DNA from: Ophioderma brevispina
Lineage: Eukaryota; Echinodermata; Ophiuroidea; Amphilepidida; Ophiodermatidae
DNA length: 64,000 nt
Direction of reading: 5' to 3'
NCBI GenBank assembly: GCA_023653785.1
Contig: JAMKCH010057988.1
Span: forward strand, 1-64,000
The notes under the pieces were generated by a model. It ran no database searches. It was not told the origin of the DNA and saw only the letters and a list, made by a program, of their open reading frames with translations. Every line of letters starts with the position of its first letter. Within the stretch, counting starts at the first letter, position 1. Made by a program: the position numbers and the translations under genes. Positions 34,661 through 45,164 of the stretch are shown piece by piece.

Positions 34661-35159
34661 GGTTTATAACCGTGTTGAAGTTATCCTTTCATGATTGTGC
34701 TACATTCGTGAATTAGCCAAGCCTCTTCTAATGAACATAAAGCCTCAACAAATAATATGTCAATTGGTCGGGTTAATATGATCCCAAGGAACAAAAAGTG
34801 TGCCACAAATTTATCTGGGTTTAGAGCCCGATTGTCAAATTCAGTGTTTCTGACATAACTGAGTCCAGGTTTATCAGGCAGTGTGCATTATACCGAGATC
34901 CTACGGCAGTGTTCATAACGTTACGAGTCCAGGTTTATATCATGTAGTGTTCATTGAGGGTTTTACAACAATTGCTGCTTTCATTTCAGGATTGAACACT
35001 TTTGATCATATTATAGCAATCCTCAGGACACAATCCTTGCGAGCACATTGCTACGTGTGTAGGGATCTGGCAGGCCTTTGTGTTTTTGAGATCAAGGAAT
35101 AGCAATTGAATTGCCTCTTCTTTCAAAACATATTACCTAGGAATTCATAATCTACGGAT

Positions 35160-35767
35160 GCGTCCTAAAGGGCTGGACTCGTTATGATTGGTTGTAGAGG
35201 ACGCAGGGGAGGATATAGGTTTCCTACATTTAGCGAGGTACAAGCTGTTCTCTCTAGTTCACCTTGAGGTCTATTGCTTATAAATGCAGCAAAACGCAGC
35301 ATCAGCAAAATTGTATTGCAGGTCGTGGATAGTTTGATGAAGCATTTGACAAGAGTGTATCGCATCTGTACAGTGCTTTTCGTGTGCGGGGACTGTCAAA
35401 CTTCTTGATCAGAGAGGTTTTTTAGTTAGTTTGCAGACAGCGGTCAGGGCTGCAAGGTTTAGTGACTATCATTGTAGTTGTGTCACAACCAGCAGCACAT
35501 GGCGGGGGTTTTTTTGGGGGGGGGAGGGAGAAGACACTTTGTAAGCTCGTCTCCTAGCAGCATTGCAGGATACCCGTGTCCTTGATATATTGATCTTTCA
35601 ATCCTGAGTTGCGAAAAAAAAACCAGAGCTTTCTTTTGAGGCCACAAGATCTCTAGTAGTACTACTATAACAACACACAAAGACATCAGCGTCCCTGATG
35701 TAAGCGTTGCTGATGTAGGTCGTGAACGTTGACTTAAAATGTCTTGCATATGGGAATAATCATTCAT
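35160..35767 (-). pseudogene. ORF remnant with D[TA]DVFV motif, inverted copy
   Basis: On the minus strand DADVFV is encoded at 35676-35693, followed by SKESSGFFFATQ, then LLGDELTKCLLP, the position where the HALxGCDTTS block lies in related proteins. Further on comes LRFAAFISN (about 35287-35313). The same order occurs on the plus strand at 36430-37010, so this is half of an inverted duplication. The motif set DTDVxV...LLPxxHALTGCDTTS is one I associate with large uncharacterised, repetitive protein families of marine invertebrates. Function unknown. It is broken by frameshifts and stops. Confidence 0.5.
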
Positions 35768-36429
35768 CCTGTCATTCAGATTTCTCCACCTGCAGTTAGC
35801 GAAGGGAAGGAAAAGTCTACCCTGGCCTGTTGTAAGATTCCAAGGCTCCTTATGGAATTTTTCTGCCCGAGTAATTGTAGTGAGCCGCTAATCAAAGATC
35901 TCATGATTATTGAGTTAGATGACAATGGAAAACTGTTGAGGAACTACTCCAGCACAGATCACAATTCTGCATTCTTCTTCGTTAACAATGATGAGTTACT
36001 TGAGCTTGTACCCCACTTATTTCATAAAATGCGGAACCGAAAAAATCCCACAACCCACAAAGAAATTCCATGACACTTTCTTGACATCTATGGTCAACAC
36101 AAGCTGAGCACAAATGTTGTCACGGGGAGATCCATGTTGTTGATACATAAGACGAGGATAGCATCAAGAATGAAGAAAGAAGAAAGAGGAAGAACAAGAA
36201 AAACCAAACAAAATGTTTTTCTTGATGTGATATCAACAAACAAAAATGTCACAGTGCAAAATTAGAGAACAATTTTGTCATCATGCATCAGCAAAATGCT
36301 TACGACTTCTATGTTGAGTAGTCACAACATAACAAAAGACAAAACCTCTATACCTTGGTATATCACACGGTATGGATTGTATGTCAGTGGGTGTGCTCTC
36401 CACTCGGCTTTCTGCTTGAACGAGGGAAC
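35744..36429 (+). other. Spacer between the inverted ORF copies, with two open frames
   Basis: The plus frames 35744-36073 (109 codons) and 36275-36544 (89 codons) are open. The second runs into the DTDVFV region, so it is probably part of the same ancient ORF. The first (FFCPSNCSEP, LMIIELDDNGKLL) looks protein-like and may be an upstream part of that ORF, but I recognise no domain. Confidence 0.35.
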
Positions 36430-37010
36430 TGATGGGACGTTCCCATGTCAGGACATTTTAGGTCCCTGTTCAAGACCTACATCCATAATTCTATCATCAG
36501 GTGACACGGATGTCTTTGTGTCTCTTGACCATAAACACAGTTAGTTTGAAAAAAATATTGGCTCAAAGAGCTCTGGTTTTGCAACTCAGGAGGGAAAAGA
36601 TCGGTATGACCACTCTATCAATCTGCATGGCGCGCGGGGAGACACGCTTATAACGTATCTCCCGCACTCCATGCACTGGGTGGTGCGACACAGACCCGGA
36701 GATCAACAGCAAAATATCGACACAACTTGCAGCCCTAAACGCTACCTGCAAACAAGAAAAATTCTTCTATGATCAAAAATGTTGAACAGTGTTCCAGGTA
36801 ACGAAAGTACAATAAATGGTGGAAACATTCGTGGTCAAGTGCCCCCAACAATCACGACCTGACGCGTTTGATGGACCTGAGTGTTGCTGATTTTATTAGC
36901 AATGACCTCAAGGTGAACTTTGAGAGCACAGCTTTGCTTCAACATATATAAGAAAACATTCTACCAAACAGCAAATGTGTTCCAAGACCAATTAAGAAAC
37001 GCATCCATAA
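36430..37010 (+). pseudogene. ORF remnant with DTDVFV and HALGGCDT motifs, direct copy
   Basis: DTDVFV is at 36503-36520 in an open frame, followed after a shift by LKELWFCNSGGKR. At 36661-36692 comes PALHALGG, then after a one-base frameshift CDT, reproducing the HALTGCDTTS signature. SVADFISND lies at about 36882-36908, and LLQHI with Q-N residues follows at about 36935. The minus-strand copy at 35160-35767 shares nucleotide identity over GCAGCCCT...CGCT, GACCTCAAGGTGAACT and GACATTTTA. No catalytic role is known to me. The inverted pair means that transcripts crossing both could form dsRNA. Confidence 0.5.
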
Positions 37011-38715
37011 TTATAATTCCTAGTCTTGGGGTTTGAAAGCAGGGGCAATTTGATAGTCCCTGAGATTGTGATATCAAACCCCGAAGGCCCTGCAAGATCC
37101 CTGCACACATGGCAAATATTCTTGCAAGAATGTGTGTCCTTAATGCAGGATGGCTATGATAACGTGTGTAAGTACTACAAATGTTAAGAAAGGTGATTGT
37201 TGTAAAACCCCTATTACTGAAAGAGACTGCCCTGATATATACCTGGATTCGGTTAGATTATGAGCACTGCCTGATATACCTACATCGGTATATTAAGGGA
37301 CACGGTCTGATACCCCCTAAGTTAAGTATACGAATTTCACAGTGAACATGAATTTGGCAACAATCTGCTTTTGCCCCGTGAAAGAATTTGTGGTAACAAT
37401 TTAGTTTGTCCTTGCAGTTCAGATATTAGCCTAGAAAAGAGATATAATATTAATTAGAAGAGGGCCCCCTGGCAAAAGACACGTAGTGGTACGCAAATAG
37501 AGGATAACCCTCTTACCAAGAGGGGTGTGGTTCCTAGTGAACTTCACTCCGGTGCGCTAAATGCTAAAAACTTTTCTGTGTAAAAATCGTCCAGGTTAAT
37601 CGTTTCCTCATCCTTCGGTCATTTTAGCGAAAAAAAATGTGAAGGCAGCACCCTTCACAGGGGGTTAGGGAATGCCGTCAAAGTTCGAAGGGTAAGGGGC
37701 GGGGGTTGCCACCCCCAAGGATATTTTATGGTGCATTGTGACAAATATTATGCAAAGTATGGCCTCGAAAACTCTATGTTTATGTAAAAACTAGCCCAAT
37801 TGACATCATTTAGAACTGAAACCACCGGCATGAAATCCTGGAGGCTACTTCTACGTTTTTAGACGCAAAATTGAATTTCACCCTAGTTTCTTGTGAAAAT
37901 GCCAATTTGCCCACTCGCAGGGACTTGATTGACGTCACGTGACACCAACTAGCTGTTGGTACTTATTTCATGGAAAGAAAGGGGGGGGGGACCATAACCT
38001 ATCCATTGGTATCAAAATCATATAAGCATTGGGTGCTGATAAACAAATTCTCGAGGGGGTGGTACACCAAGGGGGTGAAAGCATTCAAAACCAGTCGTCC
38101 TTGTGGGCGCGACAGTTTGATATTGCACGGACTATAGTAATTATTCGTTGGGTGTGTATACACATAATGTCAATGCGTACAAAACAATCGCCCAAAAAAT
38201 ATCAGTGTTGGATGTTGGGTGCTATTTGGTGGTTTAAATTTTGTCCTAACCCATGGCCCCCAACGAAGGAAATGACACATCAGTCGTTAAATAAACCGCC
38301 TCAATGAATACATCTTTTCACCTAAGCGCGCCATGCATAGAGAAAAAAAGAGTATCTGAGCACAATGATCCGGGAACACTATTATTACACCTGGCCCCTC
38401 TAACACATACAGTCATTTGTATCCACTACCGAATTAGTGTATATGCAAGCTGGGGCACCACAGTATGTGGAAGACGCAGAGGCAGCCATTGCTTTCTATT
38501 GTGGTACTTATTTTTATTGTGGTCGGCAAAACAGCGAGACGGTGTATTTCTATAGATTACGTAACGTTTTGCCTCTAATCTATTATAGACCTTTTGGTGG
38601 TAAAACCACCCCCACCTTTTAACGTGTTACAAAAAGGCTTGGTTACACAGGGGATAACCCTAATGTTATGAATGATATATTGCATTAGGTAGTTAGTTGT
38701 ATGGCAATTTTAGAT
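37011..38715. other. Interior of the inverted-repeat structure, no gene recognised
   Basis: Possible continuation of the ORF remnant just after 37.0 kb (VISNPEGPARSL-like in one frame, about 37067-37105), then no recognisable coding. A poly-G run occurs at about 37981-37990. The frames at 38029-38307 and 38304-38555 show no motif. Confidence 0.35.
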
Positions 38716-39599
38716 GATAGAGGTTACTACAAACTATGAGAATGAGAATATGCATTATTTCGTAGTTGTACGGCAATTCTAGATAATAACGGTACTATAT
38801 AATGGCAAATTTCTATGGTGTTTTCACCTTTCATAGCCTTACTCGAGCGCCATTTTGAATGTCAAGCATTATTTCAAAGTATAACTGTCAGATATAATTT
38901 TATGTGAGTCATGACACTTTATTCATTCGTTGATTGATACCACTGGCTGCTGACATTGAGTTTGGCAAATAAGAGTCAATATATTGCACTTTGTAGATTG
39001 AAATGTTTGCGGCCATTTTGGCCGCCATCTTGATTGAAACATGTTAACAATATAAAATACATTTTAATGATCTGTGTGCTGCTTTTATCATACATGCCAT
39101 TTATATCAAAACGCGTTTTATTTTGTTGTTTCTAGCGACCTTAAGAATCCTAATAGGCTGTTTAATTGAGTTTTGGCGGCCATTTTGATTTGGGCGGAAA
39201 ATCAGGCCTTTCGACCAGGATATCAATTTCGGCACATATCACAAGTTGTTCCTAGGGTTCTTATTAGTCTAAAACAGTTGAGCTATCCTCTCTTAAATTA
39301 AGTGCATACAAATATTAGCCAGCTCCTCTACTACTTCGTTTGCATGAACTCACTCCTTTTGAGTGAATATATAGTAGAGGAGTTAAAATAGTGTGAAATA
39401 GTAGGGGCGTATCGCTAGCCGGAAAAAGCCAGAGCAACTTCGGGCTAGGATGACGCATTCCAGAAAATCCTCAAACAAACGCGCCACATACGCCATTGCA
39501 GGCACATCGTCCAGGAGGTAGAATTCAAAATTACCGTTTTTAAAATGCACAATGCCAAATCGAGCAGATCGGGTCCTACCCCTATCCCCCCCCCCCTGC

Positions 39600-39841
39600 A
39601 TATCCGTCCACTGCCTTGATCGGAAGTTGCGTCATATTCCCAATCCCATTGTTTAGGACAGTGGTACGGAGCTGTACGGAGCAAACAACGCAGTAAGGTA
39701 TCTTCGCGCCAAATGCCAAAATACGACGTCAGGATTCCGTTCCCACCAAACTAAAGTTGAGGCGCAAAATGAAATCTCGTTAAACGGCTTCACGTTTTTA
39801 CCATCTTTTACCTGTTGCTTACGTTGGAAAGAAAATAGCAC
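39600..39841 (-). pseudogene. hAT transposase C-terminal remnant
   Basis: The minus strand reads FCASTLVWWERNPDVVFWHL, then ARRYLTALFAPYSSVPLS. This matches the hAT dimerisation region (WWxxNxxxxPxLAxxAxxYLxxPATSVPSERxFS). The SERxFS end and the following block are decayed (KQWDWEYDATSDQ-like after a shift). Only the C-terminal ~60-80 residues are visible. The catalytic DDE part is absent from the neighbourhood. It lies just outside the inverted-repeat structure. Confidence 0.6.
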
Positions 39842-39864
39842 ACAATTTGTTTACACCACATATA

Positions 39865-39930
39865 AGCGTACACACCCCGGGGTCACACGCGCACAAACAC
39901 ACACACATTACACACACAGCTCTGGCACTC
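39865..39930 (+). repeat. Imperfect AC-rich microsatellite
   Basis: ACACACCCC, CACACGCGCACAAACACACA and CACATTACACACACAG in succession. Low complexity, no coding. Confidence 0.7.
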
Positions 39931-40620
39931 CACAATTATCGTACACTGTTCTCCACAATCCCCTCCCATTTTAATTAATTTTTGTACGCGCCCTTGCCAT
40001 ACCACCTATGCATATAAAGATATTACTTACAGATAAAAGATTTCGTCTTCAAACCTCCAGACTCCCTGCTTAATAATTGCAAACCAAACAGCCGAGGGCC
40101 TCGAGTTTTTGGTGGCATGAGGACGCTAGACCTATCTGATCTCTGTACAAATACAAGAACGGGTCAGAAATCCCAAATTTAGACCATGAAAATTAGACAC
40201 CATTGGTTTAACCACTTTAAACGGTTACCCGTAAACGCGAAATCTTCACGAAGAATTCTGATTTGTTTATTTTGTCAAGAATATTTTCTTATTCCGTTTT
40301 GGATCTGAAGATCAACTCCACTGTATGAATTATTTTTAAATATTTTTATACAATAATGGACGAGGACTAGTCATGGGCCATGCGAACATCCATACCGACC
40401 CACACCAAAGCACCAAATTGGTTTGTGGTTTGCACTCCGTATTGTTGTATTTTTTTTTTTTTTTTGATATCTTGGGCTAAGTGGCTATATTGAATGAGGC
40501 TTGAACCGATATCATTGTAAATTCCAGGTCGATGAGATTTTGCCCGAAAATGGTCCAGGACAATTTGAATGCACATTCTCCAGCATATGCAAATATTTCT
40601 CCTGGACAGTATTTGCGAAA
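39931..40620. other. No recognisable gene
   Basis: Includes a poly-T run at about 40449-40465. The minus frames at 40367-40630 and 40512-40916 show no motif and the second crosses a repeat. Confidence 0.4.
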
Positions 40621-40644
40621 TTTTCTCCACTGTTTCTATTTAGT

Positions 40645-40860
40645 CCAGTGGTAGATCCATAGACCTTGTGTATGACTTTGCAAAAGAGTCGCACAAATGT
40701 TTTGATGTTTCTAGGCAATATTGATAGATTCAAAGATCTGATAAGATAAAAGGAAACTATTTCCAATTTAGTACTGCGGTAGGCTAATCTGACCTTACAA
40801 AAGAGTCTGCACGAAATGTTTTGATGGTTTCTAAGCAACATTGATAGATTCAGCAGAATC
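40645..40860 (+). repeat. Two direct copies of a dispersed TTTTGATGGTTTCTAGGCAA repeat
   Basis: CAAAAGAGTCGCACAAATGT followed by TTTGATGTTTCTAGGCAATATTG (about 40680-40725) recurs ~130 bp later as AAAAGAGTCTGCACGAAATG with TTTTGATGGTTTCTAAGCAA (about 40800-40845). The same sequence occurs at about 56338-56385 and, inverted, at about 57135-57195, so it is the terminal region of the fold-back family at 56.3 kb. Confidence 0.7.
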
Positions 40861-40939
40861 ACAGCAGGCGCCCCCCCAGTTGGGTGGCGAAGTGATGGCA
40901 AACATTGCACATGCATTTTGTGTTGAAGTTTTCACTCGA

Positions 40940-41690
40940 CATATCTTTTAGCGTGGATAATCAATTTATTGCCCCGCTCAAAGAAAGGTGCCTCATCTCA
41001 TTACAAACTATAGAGGAATCAACTTCTATGTCCATTGCTGGCAAATTCGTGCAACAAGATACTGTTGATGAGAATCAGAACCAATGTGGAATCCAATTAA
41101 CACCCAGTCGGTTTCCGATCCTTGGTAGAAGTTGGCTCACAGTAATCCACAGCCTCGAGAACATCGGAGCCTTTAGGCAACAACCAACTTCCATTCTCCA
41201 TCACTTTCATTGACTTCAAGAAGGCATTTGATTCCATCAACAGAAACGCCGTGCTCTAATCTCCGTCACTATGGTATCCAGAGATCATAGTGGAAGCCAT
41301 CAGGGTCTTTTATACAATAATTGCAAGAGTGTTGTCAAGATGGGTGGTACCTCTCCCACCCATTCCAGGTTATACTACCAGAGTACTACAGGTTAACGTT
41401 CTTGCACTATTCCTCTTTATTGATACTCATGACTACCTGACGAGCGCAAATGAAAACAACAGTCTGGTATAACTGCTTCACTGTCCCGTCAGTCAGAAGA
41501 CATCCAGCCAAATTTTAAATGACTTGGATTTTGCTGTGACATTGCATTGCTGAGTCATCATCCAAAATGCACAGGTACAACTTGTGGACAGAACAGCTTC
41601 TGCTGCAAGAACATCTTGGCCTCCTCATCATCACATCCCCAAAATGAGTACATGGATCATCAATTGCAATGTCCATGCCATCCTTAGTCA
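40940..41690 (+). mobile_element. LINE reverse transcriptase fragment (third family)
   Basis: The plus-strand frames read IAPLKER (R)CLISLQT, then SIAGKF, a decayed QxGFRPGR region and SLENIGAFRQQ. FKKAFDSINRNAV follows at about 41216-41256, the RT palm with the first catalytic Asp lost to a frame change, then PEIIVEAIRVFYT. GVLQGD is decayed to TRVLQVNVLALFLF (about 41378-41420). NDLDFA (about 41517-41535) stands in place of the catalytic FADD, whose second half is mutated, then INCNVHA. The order fits RTE/CR1-like LINE RTs. It is truncated at ~41690, where a different repeat starts, and is not functional. Confidence 0.75.
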
Positions 41691-41950
41691 TGGCGGCGCC
41701 AGACCCTCTTTTTCGTTTTTCAAGACACTTGGTTGCACATTTGAAATTTTTTTTGGGGGGCAAACTGAAATGCAGGGGGGCAAAGGTAATCAAATATTTG
41801 GAGATTTTTAAAGGCACATTTTTGCCCAAAATCGCAGATTTTTCCCAAAATTTGGGGTTTTTTGGCCGCCCCCCAATCGCCGAATTTTGCCAAAAATCCA
41901 TCATTTTTCTTCGGCTCGGGGGTGGGGTGGGCAAACTAGGGGAATGGAAG
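41691..41950. mobile_element. G-rich non-coding TE remnant
   Basis: Starts abruptly after the LINE (ATGGCGGCGCCAGACCC) and contains GGGGGGCAAACTGAAATG, GCAGGGGGGCAAAGG, GGCCGCCCCCCAATCGCCG and GGGGGTGGGGTGGGCAAA. Such G-tract/CAAA sequences are typical of decayed hAT-like or other non-autonomous elements in marine invertebrates. No termini can be fixed. Confidence 0.4.
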
Positions 41951-43100
41951 TTCAATTGGAACCAACATCATCCTACACCTACAAAATTACATACAAACCA
42001 AACAAATTTGCACACCTACACACAAACAAACATGCCCCACAAACCCATTTATAATCAGCTATAAGTATAGATTTAGTTGATTTGTAGAAAACTTTATTGT
42101 CCCAAGAATTCCATAATTTTGGGTCCATAATTTCAAACAGCGCGATCGGAATAACATTCTTTTTATTGATACTATATTGTGGGTCGTTCTTGTATGGTAT
42201 TTATGTATTTGGTCATGTTTTACAGTATTCCCAAAAGGTGTTTGGTAATTGGTTAATGTTTATACATAAATACTGCAAAATTAGAGGTCTTTCAACCTTT
42301 CGGATTAGCGGCCATTTTGCCAGGAATGGCAAAGTCCATTTTCCAAAATTTCTGCAGACTTTCTAAATCTAAGAACGACACTGCATGTTGGCTATGTATG
42401 CAAAAAGTTGGTTCCACACTTTGAATAGCACAAGTACTTTGAGGTCGGGTAATTAAATTGATCCGACGACGAAATACTAAGGGAACTAACACCTTTTTGT
42501 TATAGGTTATGGCCTAAGGTGGGGAAAAGACCCTCTATATATCAAGAAACGGTCTCTTAAAGCTAATGAGTATAAGAACTATAACACCTTTTTCAATATT
42601 CCTTAGTTTTCCAAGATCATTGAAAAATGTCCGTTAATACATCAATTGGTTATTGAAACAATGATCTTGGAGAGGTCAATCAGTCGGCCTATAAACCCTA
42701 CACCGTACCCGATACTGCCCTTTATCATTCAGTAGACATGAATACTGCAATTTCAGTGGATGGGGATAGCCCTTTGATATTTTCGTATTACTCAACTTGA
42801 AATTGCTTTTGAGTAATATAATCTCGTTTACTCAGGCCTTATCTCGTATTACTCAGTGCTTATAACAGAGCTAACTCTCTGAACTTGGTATGCAACGTAT
42901 ATTACCAGCGTGCATGTTGTGTCTGTGTAAGAGCACGTAAAAAACGTCCCCTGGCCAGGGTACTGATTCTCCGGGATAATTGGAATTTCCACGGAATTTC
43001 GCTACATCGCACAATGTTGCGTGAAGATTCAACTAAATTTACCGTCAACAGCATACGACTTTCGGGTCGATTTGTTTTGCATCACGCGAGAATTGAGAAG
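41951..43100. other. No recognisable gene; small hairpin at 42617-42671
   Basis: CCAAGATCATTG near 42617 pairs with CAATGATCTTGG ending near 42671, around a ~30-base loop. TACTC/GAGTA motifs cluster at 42780-42860. No coding frame with support. Confidence 0.45.
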
Positions 43101-43579
43101 AAAAAGTCAGATCAATTCCAACAAATACTAAGCGTGCAAATGAAAAGGCTGGTCGCATTCCGTGCTACTTGTTGAAGTGGATGAGGGACGCGGCAGGATC
43201 GACTTTGAGAATTTTTAACGGAGGCAGAACTAGATGCAGCTCTCGAAAGGTTTTGGCTAAGTGCACGCAGCATAAAGGGCGAGAAATACCGAGCCAGCTC
43301 GCTTGATAACTGCAGACATCTGTAAAATTTGTGCCGATATCTGAGATCTCCACCTTTCAACAAGTCATTTGACATTATCAGATATAGGGCATTTCAACAG
43401 TCCAATGAGCATTTCAAAGCAGCACTTCGGAGCTGAAAGATGGCGGTTCTGGCAATGTCAATCATCACGCTGAAATTGTGGATGTGGATTTGAAGCTTTT
43501 GTACTCACAGTTCAATTGGCGATAACCCTGTTCAACTGCAAGAGAAAAGTACAATTCGACATTCGTTTTTACTTTTTCA

Positions 43580-43850
43580 GGCGTGGTTCGGAAAACATGC
43601 ATCGAAGAAAAAGTCCACATTCATTCTAAGACCATTCCTGAAACAGATGAAAGATTTGTATGCCAAGCTGTCGACGAACTGACAAAGAACCACCAAGGTG
43701 ACTGTAGGGAAAGTCATACGGCAGTAAATTCCAGAAATGCCTGGCGATAGCAAATGTCCAGTTGCGTCGTATTTGGAAATACATCTCTCCATCTTCCTCC
43801 AGAATGCCAGTCTTTTGGTGGGCAAACCCAACCATAGTATGATTTCCATG
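43580..43850 (-). pseudogene. Possible LINE ORF2 C-terminal end
   Basis: The minus frame 43626-43880 reads RNWTFAIARHFWNLLPYD and later VRRQLGIQIFHLFQEWS. It resembles the C-terminal block of many LINE ORF2 proteins (RxFAVAAPxLWNSLPxxLR...FKxxLKTHLF). There is no RT core nearby and the family cannot be named. A neighbouring frame (43577-43849) covers GRWRDVF-like sequence that may belong to it after a frameshift. Confidence 0.35.
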
Positions 43851-43907
43851 ACGGAGGACAGGAAGATTGTGTGTGGTCATAGTAAGAGCCCCATCGTAAA
43901 ATTATGT

Positions 43908-43921
43908 GGGGGGGGGGGGGG
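43908..43921 (+). repeat. Poly-G run (14)
   Basis: A homopolymer of 14 G. Its length is likely uncertain in the assembly. Confidence 0.9.
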
Positions 43922-45030
43922 AAAATTTTATTAAAGCTCAGTCCAAGTACAGCTTATGCCAACTATACACAAACCACTCAGTAAGAGTTAACGGGTGCAA
44001 CGACCTCACCAGGAGAAATAACCTGTCTAACACCAAATTACAGTCTGTGACCGGTCCTCGATCCGGAGCATTTTAGCAATTTATCAGAGGAGGAAAAGAT
44101 AGAGATGGGTCAGACTCTCGGTAAAAGTGTTAAACCAAGTGTACGTCTAGTCTAGAGCCCAGTGCAAATTCAAAATCAACTCCGCGAAGTGCAACTATTT
44201 CAACATGAACCGAACCCGGAAGAAAGCACCGTCACATGCTCCAGACCTTCCAGCAATCTCCTGTAGGCAGTGGTAGTCTAGGCCTGCTCTCTAACCAATA
44301 TGAACTACTGTGGCAGCAACACGTGTGTAATGTCACATCTTTGCCTCCTATCTCTCCATTGCACACGATATCATCACAAGATTTGGCTTAACTTGGATTT
44401 TTTTTGGCTCAAGAGATTTACACCTAGCAGTACAGAATTGCAACCCATTGACTAAGATCTTAGTCCTCTACTCCGAGACCTTACAAATGACCCTAGTTTT
44501 GAAAATCAACTGAAGTCAATATGGTCGCACGCAATACCAGGGAACATCAGGTCAGGAGGCTATTTGCATCCTCTACACGCCAAGTCATGTTCCGCACACC
44601 TCACCACCAAGCCTCACCACACACTCATGGTCTGCCTATTTTCACCGTGACAATCACCACCTTTTATCACTGTTTTCCCCAATCAAAGCATTAAATACAA
44701 AGAAAAAGATAAACTGTACATATGTTGAACTTTTAGAATTAATTTCAGCGTTTGAAAACTGATTTTTTTTTTGACTTTTTGCTTTGGAACTTTTCTTCAT
44801 TGATGTGTGTTCTTAATTGAATTTTACGGAACTTTTAAGTTACTGTGACACTGAAATTTTACATGCAGCCTTGAAGGAGGAATATGTATTTTATTATGGA
44901 TTCGGAATGGAGCATTGTAGCACAGTGAAAAGCCACTGGGAAAAATAGGTAAGTAAACTATGATATTTTCTGAAATTTATAGACCTATGAAGTTTAGGTC
45001 TTTGTATGCTGTCTACTAAATGAAAAATTC
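43922..45030. other. No recognisable gene
   Basis: No frame above 60 codons and no repeat structure that I can support. Confidence 0.5.
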
Positions 45031-45164
45031 GTTACCCCTGTTTGTTCATGTGAATACGGAAAAATACCTATGGGTGGGCCGATTCACATTCGGCCTGCGG
45101 CCTCATGGATACGGCCCCAACCATAGGTATTTTTTCCGTATTGCATGAACAAACAGGGGATAAC
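45031..45164. repeat. Large hairpin with ~43 bp arms
   Basis: The left arm 45031-45073 (GTTACCCCTGTTTGTTCATG...ATACCTATGG) is reverse complementary to 45121-45164 (CCATAGGTAT...CAAACAGGGGATAAC) with only one or two mismatches. The ~45-base loop contains GGCCGATTCACATTCGGCC, itself a small palindrome, followed by GCGGCC. This is a nested hairpin, unusually well preserved in otherwise featureless DNA. Confidence 0.85.

Larger units (their letters stand above)
33540..39345. mobile_element. ~5.8 kb candidate transposon with ~600 bp inverted arms
   Basis: The left arm (33540-34140) and right arm (about 38720-39345) align in reverse complement along their whole length. TCAACTGTTTTAGACTAATA pairs with TATTAGTCTAAAACAGTTGA, GATTCTTAAGGTCG with CGACCTTAAGAATC, and CAAGATGGCGGCCA with GGCCGCCATCTTG. 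The left arm is followed by a second tandem copy of its inner part (about 34230-34660, offset ~530 bp). The inside holds an inverted duplication of an ORF remnant (35160-35767 minus, 36430-37010 plus). Long inverted ends enclosing a coding remnant are the layout of a DNA transposon. No target duplication is evident, and the superfamily is unknown. Confidence 0.75.

Noticed and set aside
42780..42860. TACTC repeats as part of the ACTC-motif transposon family
   Set aside because: Only three or four short half-motifs without palindromic pairing or defined ends.
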